52,695 nucleotides of DNA from RPQK01 sp041946865 (GCA_041946865.1 JBHGBF010000007.1:1-52695); one strand, 5' to 3'. Counted from the stretch's first letter, positions 19,266-29,088 are shown. Notes: generated from the letters alone by a model not told the origin. Translations and numbers: made by a program.

Positions 19266-20714
19266 ATGAAATCGATGATTCAATGGGCAATTGTCTGCGT
19301 TCTGTTGTTGGCTGGGACCGGCAGTCCTGCGCCTGCTGCCAAGGCGGCGCAAACGACTCGGCCTCCGAATTTCGTCGTCATTCTTTGCGATGATCTCGGC
19401 TATGGGGATATAGGCCCCTTCGGACACCCCACCATCCGCACCCCCCAGTTGGACCGGATGGCCCAGGAAGGCCAGAAATGGACCAATTTCTACGTCGCTG
19501 CTCCCATTTGCACACCGAGTCGAGCGGCCCTGATGACCGGCCGGTTGCCGATCCGCAGCGGCATGTGCTCGAACGGCCGCGGTGTTCTGTATCCCGGCTC
19601 CGGTGGGGGGTTGCCTCAGAGCGAGGTGACGATAGCCGAAGCGATCAAGAGCAAAGGCTACGCCACGGCCTGCATCGGCAAATGGCATCTCGGGCACCTT
19701 CCGCAGTTCCTGCCGACTCAAAACGGGTTCGACTACTACTTCGGACTCCCTTACTCCAATGACATGGCCCGGACGCCGGCTTCCCCCAAGGGTTTGGAGC
19801 CTTTCGAGCATCCGAAGTCCGAGTACTGGAATGTCCCCTTGATGCGGAACTCCGAGATTATTGAACGTCCGGCCAACCAGGCGACCCTCACGCAGCGTTA
19901 CACCGAGGAGGCCGTGAAGTTCATCAAGGACCACCGGGATTCGCCTTTCTTTCTTTACCTGGCTCACAGCATGCCGCACGTGCCTTTGTTTAGGTCTAAG
20001 GATTTTGAAGGCAAGAGCCTGAGGGGGCTTTTCGGCGATGTCATCGAGGAACTGGACTGGAGCGTAGGTCAAGTGCTCACTGCTCTACGGGAGTCGGGTC
20101 TCGACAAGAACACGCTCGTCGTCTTCACCAGCGACAACGGCCCCTGGCTGCTCTTCAAGGAACTGGGCGGATCAGCCGGCCTTCTCCGCGGCGGCAAAGG
20201 GGGCACTTTCGACGGAGGGATGCGTGAGCCGACAATTATCTGGTGGCCGGGAACGATCAAGCCGGGCGTGATCACCGATATGGGCGCCACGATGGATATC
20301 TTGCCGACCTTCCTGTCGCTGGCCGGAGTGCCTTTACCCGCCGACCGAATCCTTGACGGCTACGATTTGTCGCCGGTCTTGAGGGGCGAGGGCCGCAGTC
20401 CTCGTGACACTGTCTTCTATTACCGGGGAACCGAGCTTTACGCGGTCCGGAAAGGCCGCTTCAAGGCTCATTTCACGACGAGAGTGGAATACGGCGCCGG
20501 CGAACCTGTCCCACATGATCCACCCCTGCTCTACAATCTGGAGGAGGATCCGTCGGAGCAATATGACATCGCCAGGCAAAATCCCGCAGTCATTGCCGAG
20601 ATCCAGGCAATCGCCAAACAGCACCGCGCGACCGTGACACCGGTCCCGGATCAGCTGGCTATTCCTCTGGAGCCTCCTCCGCCGCCCACCACAAGCGGAA
20701 GCATCTCAAAATAG
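19266..20714 (+). CDS. Exported sulfatase (S1 family, GLPYSND-type)
   Basis: A 482-residue sulfatase with a Sec signal (about 1-27). Metal ligands D42-D43 lie in CDDLGYGD, the formylglycine cysteine is C82 in CTPSR, and GKWHLGHL and SDNGPW are intact. GFDYYFGLPYSNDMART and PLMRNSEIIERPANQ are shared almost word for word with the sulfatase at 42418, so the two are close paralogues. The C-terminus ends in a proline-rich tail (PLEPPPPPTTSG). An alternative ATG at 19275 would shorten the signal by three residues. The ceramidase-like relict starts 14 bp later. Confidence 0.92.
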   Translation: MKSMIQWAIVCVLLLAGTGSPAPAAKAAQTTRPPNFVVILCDDLGYGDIGPFGHPTIRTPQLDRMAQEGQKWTNFYVAAPICTPSRAALMTGRLPIRSGMCSNGRGVLYPGSGGGLPQSEVTIAEAIKSKGYATACIGKWHLGHLPQFLPTQNGFDYYFGLPYSNDMARTPASPKGLEPFEHPKSEYWNVPLMRNSEIIERPANQATLTQRYTEEAVKFIKDHRDSPFFLYLAHSMPHVPLFRSKDFEGKSLRGLFGDVIEELDWSVGQVLTALRESGLDKNTLVVFTSDNGPWLLFKELGGSAGLLRGGKGGTFDGGMREPTIIWWPGTIKPGVITDMGATMDILPTFLSLAGVPLPADRILDGYDLSPVLRGEGRSPRDTVFYYRGTELYAVRKGRFKAHFTTRVEYGAGEPVPHDPPLLYNLEEDPSEQYDIARQNPAVIAEIQAIAKQHRATVTPVPDQLAIPLEPPPPPTTSGSISK

Positions 20715-20728
20715 CCGAGAGGAGAAAT

Positions 20729-21830
20729 ATGAAAGGCCAGGGTCGGGGGAGTCCGAAGTCGCTGTTGCCACTGATGTTGTTGGCGTTTTTCGTGACATCC
20801 GGTTTTCGGGCCGGCAGCGCGAAAGTCGATATCACGCCCGATACTCAGCAGTGGCTGGTAGGGTACTACGCCCGCCAGTCGAAAGGGGTCCATGACAGGC
20901 CTTATCACCGCATCGTCGTCATGGAAGACGACAGCCAGAACCTCCTCAGTCCGCGACCAGTTAGACAGCGCGCCGGCCACCGCATCGTCGTCATGGAAGA
21001 CGACAGCCAGAACCAGTTTGTCCTGATTTCCTCGGATCTATGCACATTCGACGTGCTTTTCTACGAGCAGCTCTGCCGGGAACTGGAACAGGAGACGGGG
21101 ATCAAGCAGAACCAGGTCTGGTGGGCGGTCACGCACACGCATTCCGGACCGGAATCGGGCGATGTCAGTCTGTACAGGGCGTTCATGCCGGAGCGCTTAA
21201 CCCACGAAATCGATCAGGCCTATGCCCAGAAGATCAGGAGGCTTTTGATCGATGGGGTCAAGAAAGCCCGAGAGGGACTTGTTCCTGCCCGAATCGGCAT
21301 CGGAACCGGAGTCTCTTTTGCCAACATGAACCGCCGGGCGATAGACGTCGACGGCACGGCCACTCTCGGATTGAACCCGGAAGCGCCCGTGGATCGGCAG
21401 ATCGGCCTGCTGCGAGTGGAGCGCCTGGACGGTTCGCCGATCGCTCTGGTGGCGAGTTACGCGATGCACGGCACGGCCATGAGTGCGCTCAATCTTGAAA
21501 CCAGCGGAGACGCGCTGGGCATTGTCGCGGAATATGTGGAGGAAAAAGTAGGCGCCCCGATGCTATACATCAATGGGGCTGCCGGTAACGTCGCGTCGTT
21601 CTATTACTTTCAGCCCAATCCAAGAGCCGCGCATCTGGGGCAATTCCGCGTCTTGCTGGGCGACCGCATCATTGATGCGAACCGCAGCATTCGCGCCGAT
21701 GGCGGCTCGCAGGTGCGTTTTTGGACCGGACAGATAACCGTCGAGACTCCCCTCAGGGAAAAGCTCGCCTGGCCCGATGCGTTGTCGAGTTACCTGAGGC
21801 GGACCGGCGGGGGCATGGGCCTGGTCCGAG
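20729..21830 (+). pseudogene. Truncated neutral/alkaline ceramidase-like gene
   Basis: The first 365 or so codons encode a signal peptide and a protein resembling the N-terminal part of neutral/alkaline non-lysosomal ceramidases: AKVDITPD near the start, then WWAVTHTHSGPESG and ASYAMHGTAMSA with likely zinc ligands and LYINGAAGNVA. Homology stops near 21815, where a repeat and a long hairpin begin. The frame then runs through repeat DNA to a stop at 22289-22291, overlapping the next gene. The C-terminal part of the enzyme is not found downstream. A 24-codon in-frame duplication lies near residue 60. I judge it non-functional, though a short product could be made. Family members in such loci may act on other amides or esters. 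Confidence 0.75.
20906..21014 (+). repeat. 37-bp direct repeat inside the ceramidase-like gene
   Basis: The same 37 bases occur at 20906-20942 and 20978-21014, 72 bp apart. The 72-bp unit adds 24 codons in frame and repeats the peptide HRIVVMEDDSQN. Removing one unit restores a smooth family-like sequence, VHDRPYHRIVVMEDDSQN followed by QFVLISSDL. Confidence 0.9.
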
Positions 21831-22008
21831 AGCAGGCAAGATGCCTGCGCTGCCAGGGGCCTCTCCCTCTGCCCTGCTCTTTACACGTATCTCTGAAGCG
21901 AGCCCGCGGCCTTGACACCACTCTTTTTCGGAGTGCGGTGGCCCTGACACCGCACTCCGAAAGAGAGTGGTGTCAAAGCCGCGGGCTCGCTTCAGAGATA
22001 CGTGTAAG
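21829..22008. repeat. Composite palindromic repeat ending the ceramidase-like gene
   Basis: A half copy of the GCAGGC repeat family (about 21829-21862) is followed by a hairpin. The hairpin arms span about 21881-21940 and 21948-22008 with only two mismatches and a 7-base loop (21941-21947). The hairpin centre is a minimal GGAGTGCGGTG/CACCGCACTCC element of the family seen at 29113, 37228, 40159, 42346 and 45195. The outer arms share TACACGTATCTCTGAA with the flank of the repeat at 35400-35430. It looks like one element nested in the loop of another. Confidence 0.85.
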
Positions 22009-22068
22009 GATCAGCCTCTGCCGCCGCACTTCCCAAAAAACGTTCCGTGCTATCTGTCCGAACAGTTG

Positions 22069-22079
22069 TGCTATCTATC
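22069..22079 (+). promoter_or_regulatory. Near match to the TGCTAGCTATC motif
   Basis: TGCTATCTATC differs by one base from the word found at 15090-15100. It lies 60 bases before ATG 22140 of the GH127-type gene. A shorter TGCTATCTGTCC lies just before it at about 22048. Confidence 0.25.
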
Positions 22080-22139
22080 GGCCGCTCGTCTGCACGTCTA
22101 CGTTGACTCCAACCAGCATACAAGTAATTATACAGCCTC

Positions 22140-24128
22140 ATGGACGGCCGCTTCGGGTCGAAGCACTGCCACGCACCCAGGGTCATGCTCACTTTCGTTG
22201 TCGTGGCGGTTTCCATCACCCGCTTGTCGGGTGGGACTGCACCAGGGAGTCCGGATACTCCCCTCCCCTCCAACTGGCTCCCGCTTGGTGAGGTCCGCCC
22301 GGCTGGGTGGATCCTGGAACAGATGCGGCGCGACCTGCACGAAGGATTTGCCGGTCAACTTGACCAACTCTGCACGGAAGCGGCCGCGGATATCTTCGGC
22401 AAACAGCGTAATACGAAGGAATTCACCTCTCCTTCGACCAGTCGCTACGCCAAGCCGTGGTGGAACGGCGAAGTGGTGGGTAATTGGCGGACCGGACAAA
22501 TCCTCCTCGCTTACCTTTCAGACGACGCGGAAGGCAAAGCCAAGGCGACAGCTTGGATTCAGAATATTCTGGCAAATCAAGATCCGGACGGTTACCTGGG
22601 GATCTTCGACCCGCAGTTGCGCTTCAGGTTTCCTGGTGAATTATGGACGCAGACCTGCCTGATGTGTGGTCTGCTGGTGTACTCGGATCTGGCCCGCCGA
22701 CCTGAAGTACTTGATAGGGTTCGTAAGGCGGTCGATCTAACCCTCGTAAGATTGGCACCCGGGAAAGGCGAGCGCTATCCGGAGCTGGGGCATGACCTTA
22801 TGTTCACTGACGTGCTGGAATGGATGCACGAGAGAACCGGCGATGCCCGTTATGTTGATTTCGGACGATGGCTTTATTCTGACTACTCGCTAAAGGCCAA
22901 GTTGAACAGCGATCTGTCCCTGTCCCGAGTGACGGATCCGGAAATCCCGTTCACGTATCATGGGGCGACCACGTACGAACATATCCGGGTTCCTCTTTGG
23001 CTGGCGTCGGTATCGACCGACCCTCTCATGGCGGCGGCTGTTCAAAAGGCCTTTGAGAAACTGAGCAAGCACATTTTCCCGTCGGGTGCGGCGGTAAGCG
23101 AAGAGTGGATCAATGATCGGCTTCCCGATCCCTCCTTGGCCATGCATGAGTACTGTGCCTCCCGGGAACTGGAAGTGACCTTCCTTTCGATGCTCCAGAA
23201 GACGGGCCAGGCGGCCTTTGGCGATATGGTCGAGAGCGTTTGGCTCAATGCTGCTCAAGGAGCACGTACCGCTGATGGACGTGCCGTGACCTACCTGACG
23301 ACGGATAATCGCTTGCGGGTGGATCGACGCCGACCGGACGGAAGACGTGCTGAGCCTCGCAACCAGTTCTCGCCCACGCATACGGATGTGGCCGTCTGCT
23401 GTCCCCCGAGCGCCTCTCAGGTCGCGGGTTGGTATGTGCGTGGTATGTGGATGAGGCCCAAAAGTGGCGGACTTGCCACGATGCTCTACGGTCCTTGCAA
23501 GATCGTAACGTCCGTCGACGGTGTGGGAGTCACCATCGAGGAGCGTACGGATTATCCCTTTTCCGCCACGGTGGAACTGCTCGTTCATGTCACGAACCCG
23601 ATCACCTTCCCATTATGGATAAGGAATCCAGGATGGTCTCGAGAGACAGAGATCTATAGCAAAAACGCCGAAATCCGGCGGGAAACTGGCTATTTCCGCG
23701 TTGAAAAGCGCTGGCGAAAAGGCGACGTGGTCCGCATCGTTTTCCCTCCGAAAGTTACGCCAATACGAGCATCCAACGGCGAGATCGGGTTTCGGTTTGG
23801 TCCGTTGCTGTTTGCGCAGCCGATTCCGGCCGAAAAGAAGATCGTGAAAAGCTACCCCCAACCGGGTTTTTGTGACTTTGAGCTATTTCCGAAAGCAGGC
23901 AGTGACGAGCCATTGGCATTGTTGCCGACGGGGCGTGATGACGTGGGTTTCAGCGCTAGGTGGCTGGGAGGGCCTAATCGCCTTCGACCTTGGGACGATA
24001 CGCCCTTGGTAATCGCAGGCGAACTAGTCAAGGTCGCCGGTCGGGAACGGATACCCGTCCGTCTCGTACCGATGGGCTGTAGCGAGTCGCTGTTGCGAAG
24101 AGTGACATTTCCTGTCATCGGACCTTGA
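22140..24128 (+). CDS. Exported GH127-type beta-L-arabinofuranosidase-like protein (DUF1680)
   Basis: A 662-residue glycoside hydrolase of the DUF1680 group, whose founding members are GH127 beta-L-arabinofuranosidases with a zinc-bound cysteine nucleophile. The zinc motifs are in place: E337-x-C339 in HEYCAS and the Cys pair C420-C421 in AVCCPPS. These positions almost match the residues known for the Bifidobacterium enzyme (Glu338, Cys340, Cys417, Cys418). The alpha/alpha-barrel signature NQDPDGYLGIF is also present. A signal peptide covers residues 16-35; ATG 22185 is an equally plausible start, and neither has a strong ribosome binding site. Related families GH142 and GH146 share these motifs, so the exact linkage is open. 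A DoxX-fusion gene follows after 31 bp. Confidence 0.88.
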   Translation: MDGRFGSKHCHAPRVMLTFVVVAVSITRLSGGTAPGSPDTPLPSNWLPLGEVRPAGWILEQMRRDLHEGFAGQLDQLCTEAAADIFGKQRNTKEFTSPSTSRYAKPWWNGEVVGNWRTGQILLAYLSDDAEGKAKATAWIQNILANQDPDGYLGIFDPQLRFRFPGELWTQTCLMCGLLVYSDLARRPEVLDRVRKAVDLTLVRLAPGKGERYPELGHDLMFTDVLEWMHERTGDARYVDFGRWLYSDYSLKAKLNSDLSLSRVTDPEIPFTYHGATTYEHIRVPLWLASVSTDPLMAAAVQKAFEKLSKHIFPSGAAVSEEWINDRLPDPSLAMHEYCASRELEVTFLSMLQKTGQAAFGDMVESVWLNAAQGARTADGRAVTYLTTDNRLRVDRRRPDGRRAEPRNQFSPTHTDVAVCCPPSASQVAGWYVRGMWMRPKSGGLATMLYGPCKIVTSVDGVGVTIEERTDYPFSATVELLVHVTNPITFPLWIRNPGWSRETEIYSKNAEIRRETGYFRVEKRWRKGDVVRIVFPPKVTPIRASNGEIGFRFGPLLFAQPIPAEKKIVKSYPQPGFCDFELFPKAGSDEPLALLPTGRDDVGFSARWLGGPNRLRPWDDTPLVIAGELVKVAGRERIPVRLVPMGCSESLLRRVTFPVIGP

Positions 24129-24159
24129 AGAAGGACGGCGCCGTTCAGGAAGAGACGTT

Positions 24160-25752
24160 ATGCTACTTGACCAGAAAGCTCATGATCAGTTTTCGAGTTT
24201 CGGCTTTTCAGCCAGTCAGAAGATCCTGTTGGTTGGCCTTCGAATGGCAATCGGGTGGCATTTGCTATACGAAGGTGTGGCCAAGCTCCTGATCTCTGGC
24301 TGGACGTCGGCAGATTACCTCCAGACCGCGACCGGGATTTTCGCGGGCGTCTTTCGGTGGCTGGCTTCAGCGCCGTTGTTGCTGAAAACCGTCGATCTTG
24401 TCAACATCTGGGGACTGATCCTGATCGGCCTGGCGCTCCTGCTCGGCTGCGGCACGCGGCTTGCCAGTCTGTTTGGTGTCTGCCTTATCGCGTTGTACTA
24501 CCTGGCTCACCCTTCTCTAATCGGGACCGATTTCCGTTTACCCGTCGAAGGACATTACCTGTTTGTTAACAAGAATGTGGTTGAGTTGGCGGCTCTCTTG
24601 GTCTTTGCCTTTTTCCCGATGCGGGCCCTCTGGGGGATCGACCAGTTGCTGCTGCGCTTGAGGAGGATGAGAGCGGGGGGCGCATCCGACCAGTCGCTGG
24701 CATCGCCGTCCGTGGACCTTGGTCGGCCGCCCGTACCCCCATTGGGACGCCGACAGATTCTGGCGAACCTGGCAGCCCTGCCGATTCTCGGGGCTTTTTT
24801 CTACGGTGTGCGGGCCAAGCACCGGTTTGAAAAGAACCACGCCATCACGGGGGCAACCATCAAAGCCCCGGACGCTCGGCTCGACAAACTATCAGGGAAA
24901 ATGCCCACGGGGAAGATCGGGCATCTTGAGATCAGCAGGCTCATCCTTGGAAGCAATCTGATTGCCGGGGCCGCTCATACCAGGGATTTAATCTATGGGC
25001 ATGCCCTTTTTCGTGCCTACAACACCGAAAGGAAAATTATCGAGACTCTGGAGTTGGCTGAGCGAGCGGGAGTCAACACGTTGAACCTCGTTAACTTCCA
25101 GTACCCCATCTTCCACAAGTACCTCGAGCTGACCTCCGGCAAGATGCAGACAATCTGTCAGACGTTCCCCAAAGAAACCGACTTGAAGACCGACATCGAC
25201 AAGGCCGTGGACAATGGCGCGACGACTATCTATATCCAGGGCGCAATCGGCGATCGTTTTATTCGAACGGGGAAGATTGATCTTCTCGCTAAGGCCCTCG
25301 AACACATCAAGCGCCAAGGATATCTCGCCGGAATTGGGGCACACTCAATTCAGGTACCGATCGCTTGTGAAAAGGCGGGGCTGGATCCCGACTATTACGT
25401 GAAGACCCTTCACCAGGACGATTATTGGTCCGCCCACCCGCGTGAAAACAGGTTTGAGTTCGAGGTTGGACCGAATTTGAGCGAAGACCATAACCAGTAT
25501 CACGACAGCATGTTCGATCTCTTCCCCGAAAAGACGATCGAATTCATGGCGCAGGTAAAGAAGCCCTGGATCGCTTTCAAGATCCTCGCGGGTGGGGCGA
25601 TCCACCCGAAGCGGGCATTCAAACACGCCTTTCAGAACGGCGCCGACTTTATCTGTGTGGGCATGTTTGATTTTCAGATCATCGAAGATGTGAACATCGC
25701 TCTGGACGCTTTCAACTCGGTCACCGGCCGCGAACGCGCCTGGATGGCCTGA
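24160..25752 (+). CDS. DoxX-type membrane domain fused to an aldo/keto reductase-like domain
   Basis: A 530-residue membrane protein. Residues 15-170 hold four hydrophobic helices with the DoxX/TQO pattern (LRMAIGWHLLYEGVAKLL, IGLALLLGCGTRLASL). Residues 190-225 contain GRRQILANLAALPILGAFF, which resembles an internal twin-arginine signal followed by one more membrane helix. From about 245 a TIM-barrel domain resembles aldo/keto reductases (LGSNLIAG, AGVNTLNLVN, KILAGGAIHP). The usual catalytic Asp-Tyr of that family is not obvious, since GVNTLNLVNFQY replaces GINFFDTA..Y. The barrel would therefore face the periplasm, tethered to a DoxX unit that may exchange electrons with quinone. This is an inference from domain order. 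The gene follows GH127 closely. Confidence 0.82.
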   Translation: MLLDQKAHDQFSSFGFSASQKILLVGLRMAIGWHLLYEGVAKLLISGWTSADYLQTATGIFAGVFRWLASAPLLLKTVDLVNIWGLILIGLALLLGCGTRLASLFGVCLIALYYLAHPSLIGTDFRLPVEGHYLFVNKNVVELAALLVFAFFPMRALWGIDQLLLRLRRMRAGGASDQSLASPSVDLGRPPVPPLGRRQILANLAALPILGAFFYGVRAKHRFEKNHAITGATIKAPDARLDKLSGKMPTGKIGHLEISRLILGSNLIAGAAHTRDLIYGHALFRAYNTERKIIETLELAERAGVNTLNLVNFQYPIFHKYLELTSGKMQTICQTFPKETDLKTDIDKAVDNGATTIYIQGAIGDRFIRTGKIDLLAKALEHIKRQGYLAGIGAHSIQVPIACEKAGLDPDYYVKTLHQDDYWSAHPRENRFEFEVGPNLSEDHNQYHDSMFDLFPEKTIEFMAQVKKPWIAFKILAGGAIHPKRAFKHAFQNGADFICVGMFDFQIIEDVNIALDAFNSVTGRERAWMA

Positions 25753-25772
25753 GTGGTGGCCCTCGGATCGGT

Positions 25773-25872
25773 GTCCCCCTGGGAGCGCAGGCGTCTCGCC
25801 TGCTCGTGGCGTTTGCACCATCGATTGTGCGGGCAGCACGAGCAGGCGAGACGCCTGCGCTCCCAGGGGGAC
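25773..25872. terminator. Perfect 36-bp inverted repeat between convergent genes
   Basis: Arms 25773-25808 and 25837-25872 are perfect reverse complements around a 28-base loop. The arms hold GGGAGCGCAGGCGTCTCGCC, a repeat type also seen as a half copy at 21829. The gap lies between a plus-strand stop (25752) and a minus-strand stop (25911), so the hairpin could end transcription from both sides, although no U-tract follows. Confidence 0.7.
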
Positions 25873-25910
25873 GCCCTCCTGAGTTGTGAGAAATCCAGGT
25901 TAGGCCTGGC

Positions 25911-26627
25911 TTAACGTCGCGCTGCTGCCGCCCAGTCGTTCGGAGCTACCCAGCCGGGGTGGGGAATCGAGGTGAATCGGATTCCGCCTTTCGGGTGGAG
26001 ATTACGCCACTCTTGGATCCGTGCAGACAAAGTCCCCACGAGATCCGGCATTTCACCAGCCCGGTCTCGAGTCTCTCCAGGGTCCGCTTCAATATCAAAA
26101 AGCAAACTGGTGGATTTGCAGGCGGAAGTGGGCACAATCTGAACCAGCTTCCACTTCCCGTGGATCACCGTCAGATACATCTGCTGCGCGCCCTCGACGG
26201 CAAAAAAGAGATCTTCTCTGTCTACGATCTCGCCGCCCAGCACGTTGCCCCACATGCTTTTTCCGTCCAGAGGCTTGGCGGCTTTGACTTCCACGCGAGC
26301 GGCGGCCGCCAGAGTCGGAAACAGGTCCTGGACGGTGAGGACCTGCGATGAAATCTGACCTTTGGAGATTTGTGCAGGCCACCGGATGAAAGCCGGCACG
26401 CGGATTCCGCCCTCAAAAGTCGTTTCCTTGGCCCCTCGTAATGGGTGATTGTTCGCTCCCAACCTGTTTGGGCCACCATTGTCGCTGAAGAAGACGACAA
26501 TCGTGTTTTCTGCCAGCCCCTGCTCTTCGAGGGTCTGCATGACCTTTCCGACGGCGGAATCCAAGGCGTCCACCATCGCCGCAAAGATCCGTCTGTTCTT
26601 GTCACTGATGTGCGCATTCGTCCGGAG
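25911..26627 (-). pseudogene. 5'-truncated sulfatase remnant
   Basis: On the minus strand the sulfatase frame opens after a stop at 26630-26628 and runs 238 codons to 25911. It encodes only the second half of an S1 sulfatase: DKNRRIFAAMVDALDSAVGK, FFSDNGGPNRLGANNHPLRG, EGGIRVPAFIRWP and the C-terminal tail. The formylglycine CxPSR site, the DD pair and GKWHL are all missing. It is joined directly to a truncated receptor gene. It cannot be an active sulfatase. ATG 26576 could start a 221-residue fragment. Confidence 0.85.
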
Positions 26628-26629
26628 TC

Positions 26630-28833
26630 AGCGGCGCGGACACAACTCGCCACCATGCCAGGTGGGAGCTCGCGCTGCCGTTGTAACCGAGGGTCAGAAG
26701 AAGGTCCCCCGGCAGTTGTCGCTGCACGTCCAGGAACCACTGCCCCGTGGTCAGATTGGGCAGATAGGGCTCGATGAAAATCGGCTGAACGGTCCCACCG
26801 GGGGGCGATGATGCCCGGATCAAAGCCGCCGCCCAGTGGCTTGAAGCCGTCTTTGATAAACAGAGTGGTTGTCTCATTACCAGACTGTATGCTGCCCGAA
26901 TTTCCCGGGGCTTTTGGCGCACCGACCTGGAAGCGTGCCGCTTCGTACGAGAGATAATCATTCTCCCCGAAGAAAAGGCCACCACCGGCTCGGATCACTG
27001 TGTTTCCGGTCAGACGATAAGCAATGCCGAGTCGCGGGGACCAGTTGTTCAGATCCCGCTCGCATCCGCAATCGCGGTCGCCTTTAGGGAAGACCCAGCC
27101 CGTGAACTGCACAGGCAGGATCGGGCTGGCCTCATCAGCCCAGTTCCCCGTCATCGAGAGCCTGCTGACGAGTTGGTTCTGACTGTCCGGATAATACGGG
27201 CCGTCAAATAGCTCCCAACGCACCCCAAGGTTGACCGTGAGTCTGGAGGTGATTCTCCAGTCATCCTGAACGTAAAACCCCCAGTAAGGCGCGGCGATTG
27301 TCTCGCCGAGCACGATCCCTTCATTTTGGCTCTGGACCCAGCCCAACAGGAAGTCGGCCATCCCGTTGCCGGTCGTAGTCCGGCTGTTGGCATTGTTTGG
27401 CGACTGCGAGGTATAGAACCCGCTGAAGCCCCACGCCCCGTGGTAACCGCCACCCTGCAGACGATCCAGTGTTGTTGCCCGGTACTCGCCACCCAACTTC
27501 AGACCGTGATTGCCGCGATCCAACAGGAAATTGTCGGCGATGTGAAAAGTCTCTTGGTTGTTCCTGAGCTTTCCGCCGCCGGCGATTCCTCCTATCGACT
27601 GGAACCCGCTGGGGGAGAAGAGAGCAAGACCGGGTTTGAATTCGTCGTCCGGCCCGCTTTCGGCCGGGGCGCCCTTGACGCTGTACTTGACGTTCAGGTC
27701 CTCGCTGTGAAGGTCGCCCCGCAGCGTCGGCAACCAAGTCCAGCCGAACTTGAACTCATTATGAGTGCGGGGATTTAGTGTGTAGCTGTGATTCACCGCG
27801 AGGTTCTGAACATTGTTGAGGCCGACGGTCTGTCCTGGAGAGGCAGGAAACGGCATGTCTGGCCCCATCACTCTCTGTTCGTCGCGCAGCGAGTAGCGGC
27901 CAAAGATACGGTGCACTTCGCTGAAGTTATGGTCAATACGGACATCGTACTGGTCGTAATCCGTGGTGTCTCGGGCAAGGGAGAAGTAGTTGAGAGTCCC
28001 GTCTTCGCACCCGGGAGTCAGGCAGTTCGGTAACGGGTACAGTTCGATAATCTTTGCCGCAACCGGGTCCCAGCGTTCCGGGGGAAGGATATTGTTGGCG
28101 AACTCCGTGGTTCGAATGGCCTGGGCGCCGGTCCCCTTGAGAGTCGTGGGATCGAAGATGCGCCGGTTTCTGCGTATCCCTCCGGGTTCTTTCGAGAAAT
28201 CGCCGTTTCGCACGGACTCACTCGGAACGCTTCGTTGGTAAGAGTCCCCGTCCTGACGAATGCGGGTACCCTGATAACTAGCGAAAAAGAACGTCCTGTC
28301 GCGAACGATGGGTCGCCCCAACGTGGCGCCGAATTGGTTCCGGATATAGGCAGGTGACTTCTCGCCTGTTACTCCCGGGTTACGCAGGCTATTGAAAAAG
28401 AAGTTGTTTGCAGCCGTCGCCGCATTGCGGTGAAACTCATAGAACGAGCCGTGTAAGTTGTTGGTTCCTGATCTGGTGGACACCAGAACCTTAGCACCCA
28501 TGCGGAAGCCGAACTCGGCGGAGACGTTGTTGGTCAACACTTTGAATTCCGAAATCGCCTCAATCGGCGGCTTCACGGCCTGCGTTTGCGTCAACAGAGG
28601 ACCCTGCCCGACTCGACTGGAATTATCGACGCCGTCCAAGACCAGGTTTTGCTGACTGGAGGACAGCCCAGCGGCTCGGACTGCACCTTCGTCGGAGCTG
28701 TTTTCGCCTCGGTCGCCCTGGCTGCTTTTGACGACGCCCACACTGAGCTGGGCGAGCTCCAGGTAGTTGCGTCCATTGAGCGGCAAGCTCTCGATCCGCT
28801 TCTGGTCAACGATTGCAGCAGTTGGCTGACTCG
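26630..28833 (-). pseudogene. TonB-dependent receptor remnant, truncated at both ends
   Basis: The minus strand encodes about 700 residues of an Oar-like receptor: LPLNGRNYLELAQLSVGVVK of the plug, FKVLTNNVSAEFG, then barrel strands. The signal peptide and carboxypeptidase-regulatory-like domain are missing; recognisable homology starts at SQPTAAIVDQKR (about 28833). An extra C in a run of six (plus-strand G 26800-26805) shifts the frame after GFDPGIIAP; the correct continuation GGTVQPIFIEPYLPNL lies in another frame and ends near 26640 at GYNGSASSHLAWW. There the sequence passes into a sulfatase fragment. The last 200 or so barrel residues are gone. The frame carrying most of the receptor stays open to 26222 through the sulfatase in the wrong phase. 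Confidence 0.85.
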
Positions 28834-28995
28834 TTGACGCCCGACGACCTGATCCGCTGCGGCCTAACCGCCCGTGCACACCTATATAGACAGACAGAAA
28901 GCCTGGGATGCGGGAAGGGTGTACTACTGCGGGGACGATAGTGTCAATAAACTCCTTGCGGCGGCAGTAGGGTGGTCAGTCGCGTTACTCTCTTT

Positions 28996-29063
28996 TTTTG
29001 ACAGGATTAACAGGATTCACAGGATTAAGCCAAATCCTGTGAATCCTGTTAATCCTGTCAAAA
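28996..29063. repeat. Perfect 31-bp inverted repeat of the GACAGGATTAACAGGATT type
   Basis: Arms 28996-29026 and 29033-29063 are perfect complements with a 6-base loop. Each arm is itself built from 9-base AGGATTNAC units. A sister copy lies at 31291-31361. Confidence 0.9.
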
Positions 29064-29088
29064 GAAGAGCCACAATCATTCGCTAGCG

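Noticed and set aside
21831..22291. C-terminal extension of the ceramidase-like frame as real protein
   Set aside because: It translates repeat DNA and then overlaps the GH127-type gene in another frame; it has no family similarity.
26222..26630. Continuation of the receptor frame as a real C-terminus
   Set aside because: It is an out-of-phase reading of the sulfatase remnant and shows no barrel pattern.
28996..29063. Short repeated AGGATTNAC units resembling a CRISPR array
   Set aside because: Units are 9 bp without spacers and form one palindrome; no cas genes are present.
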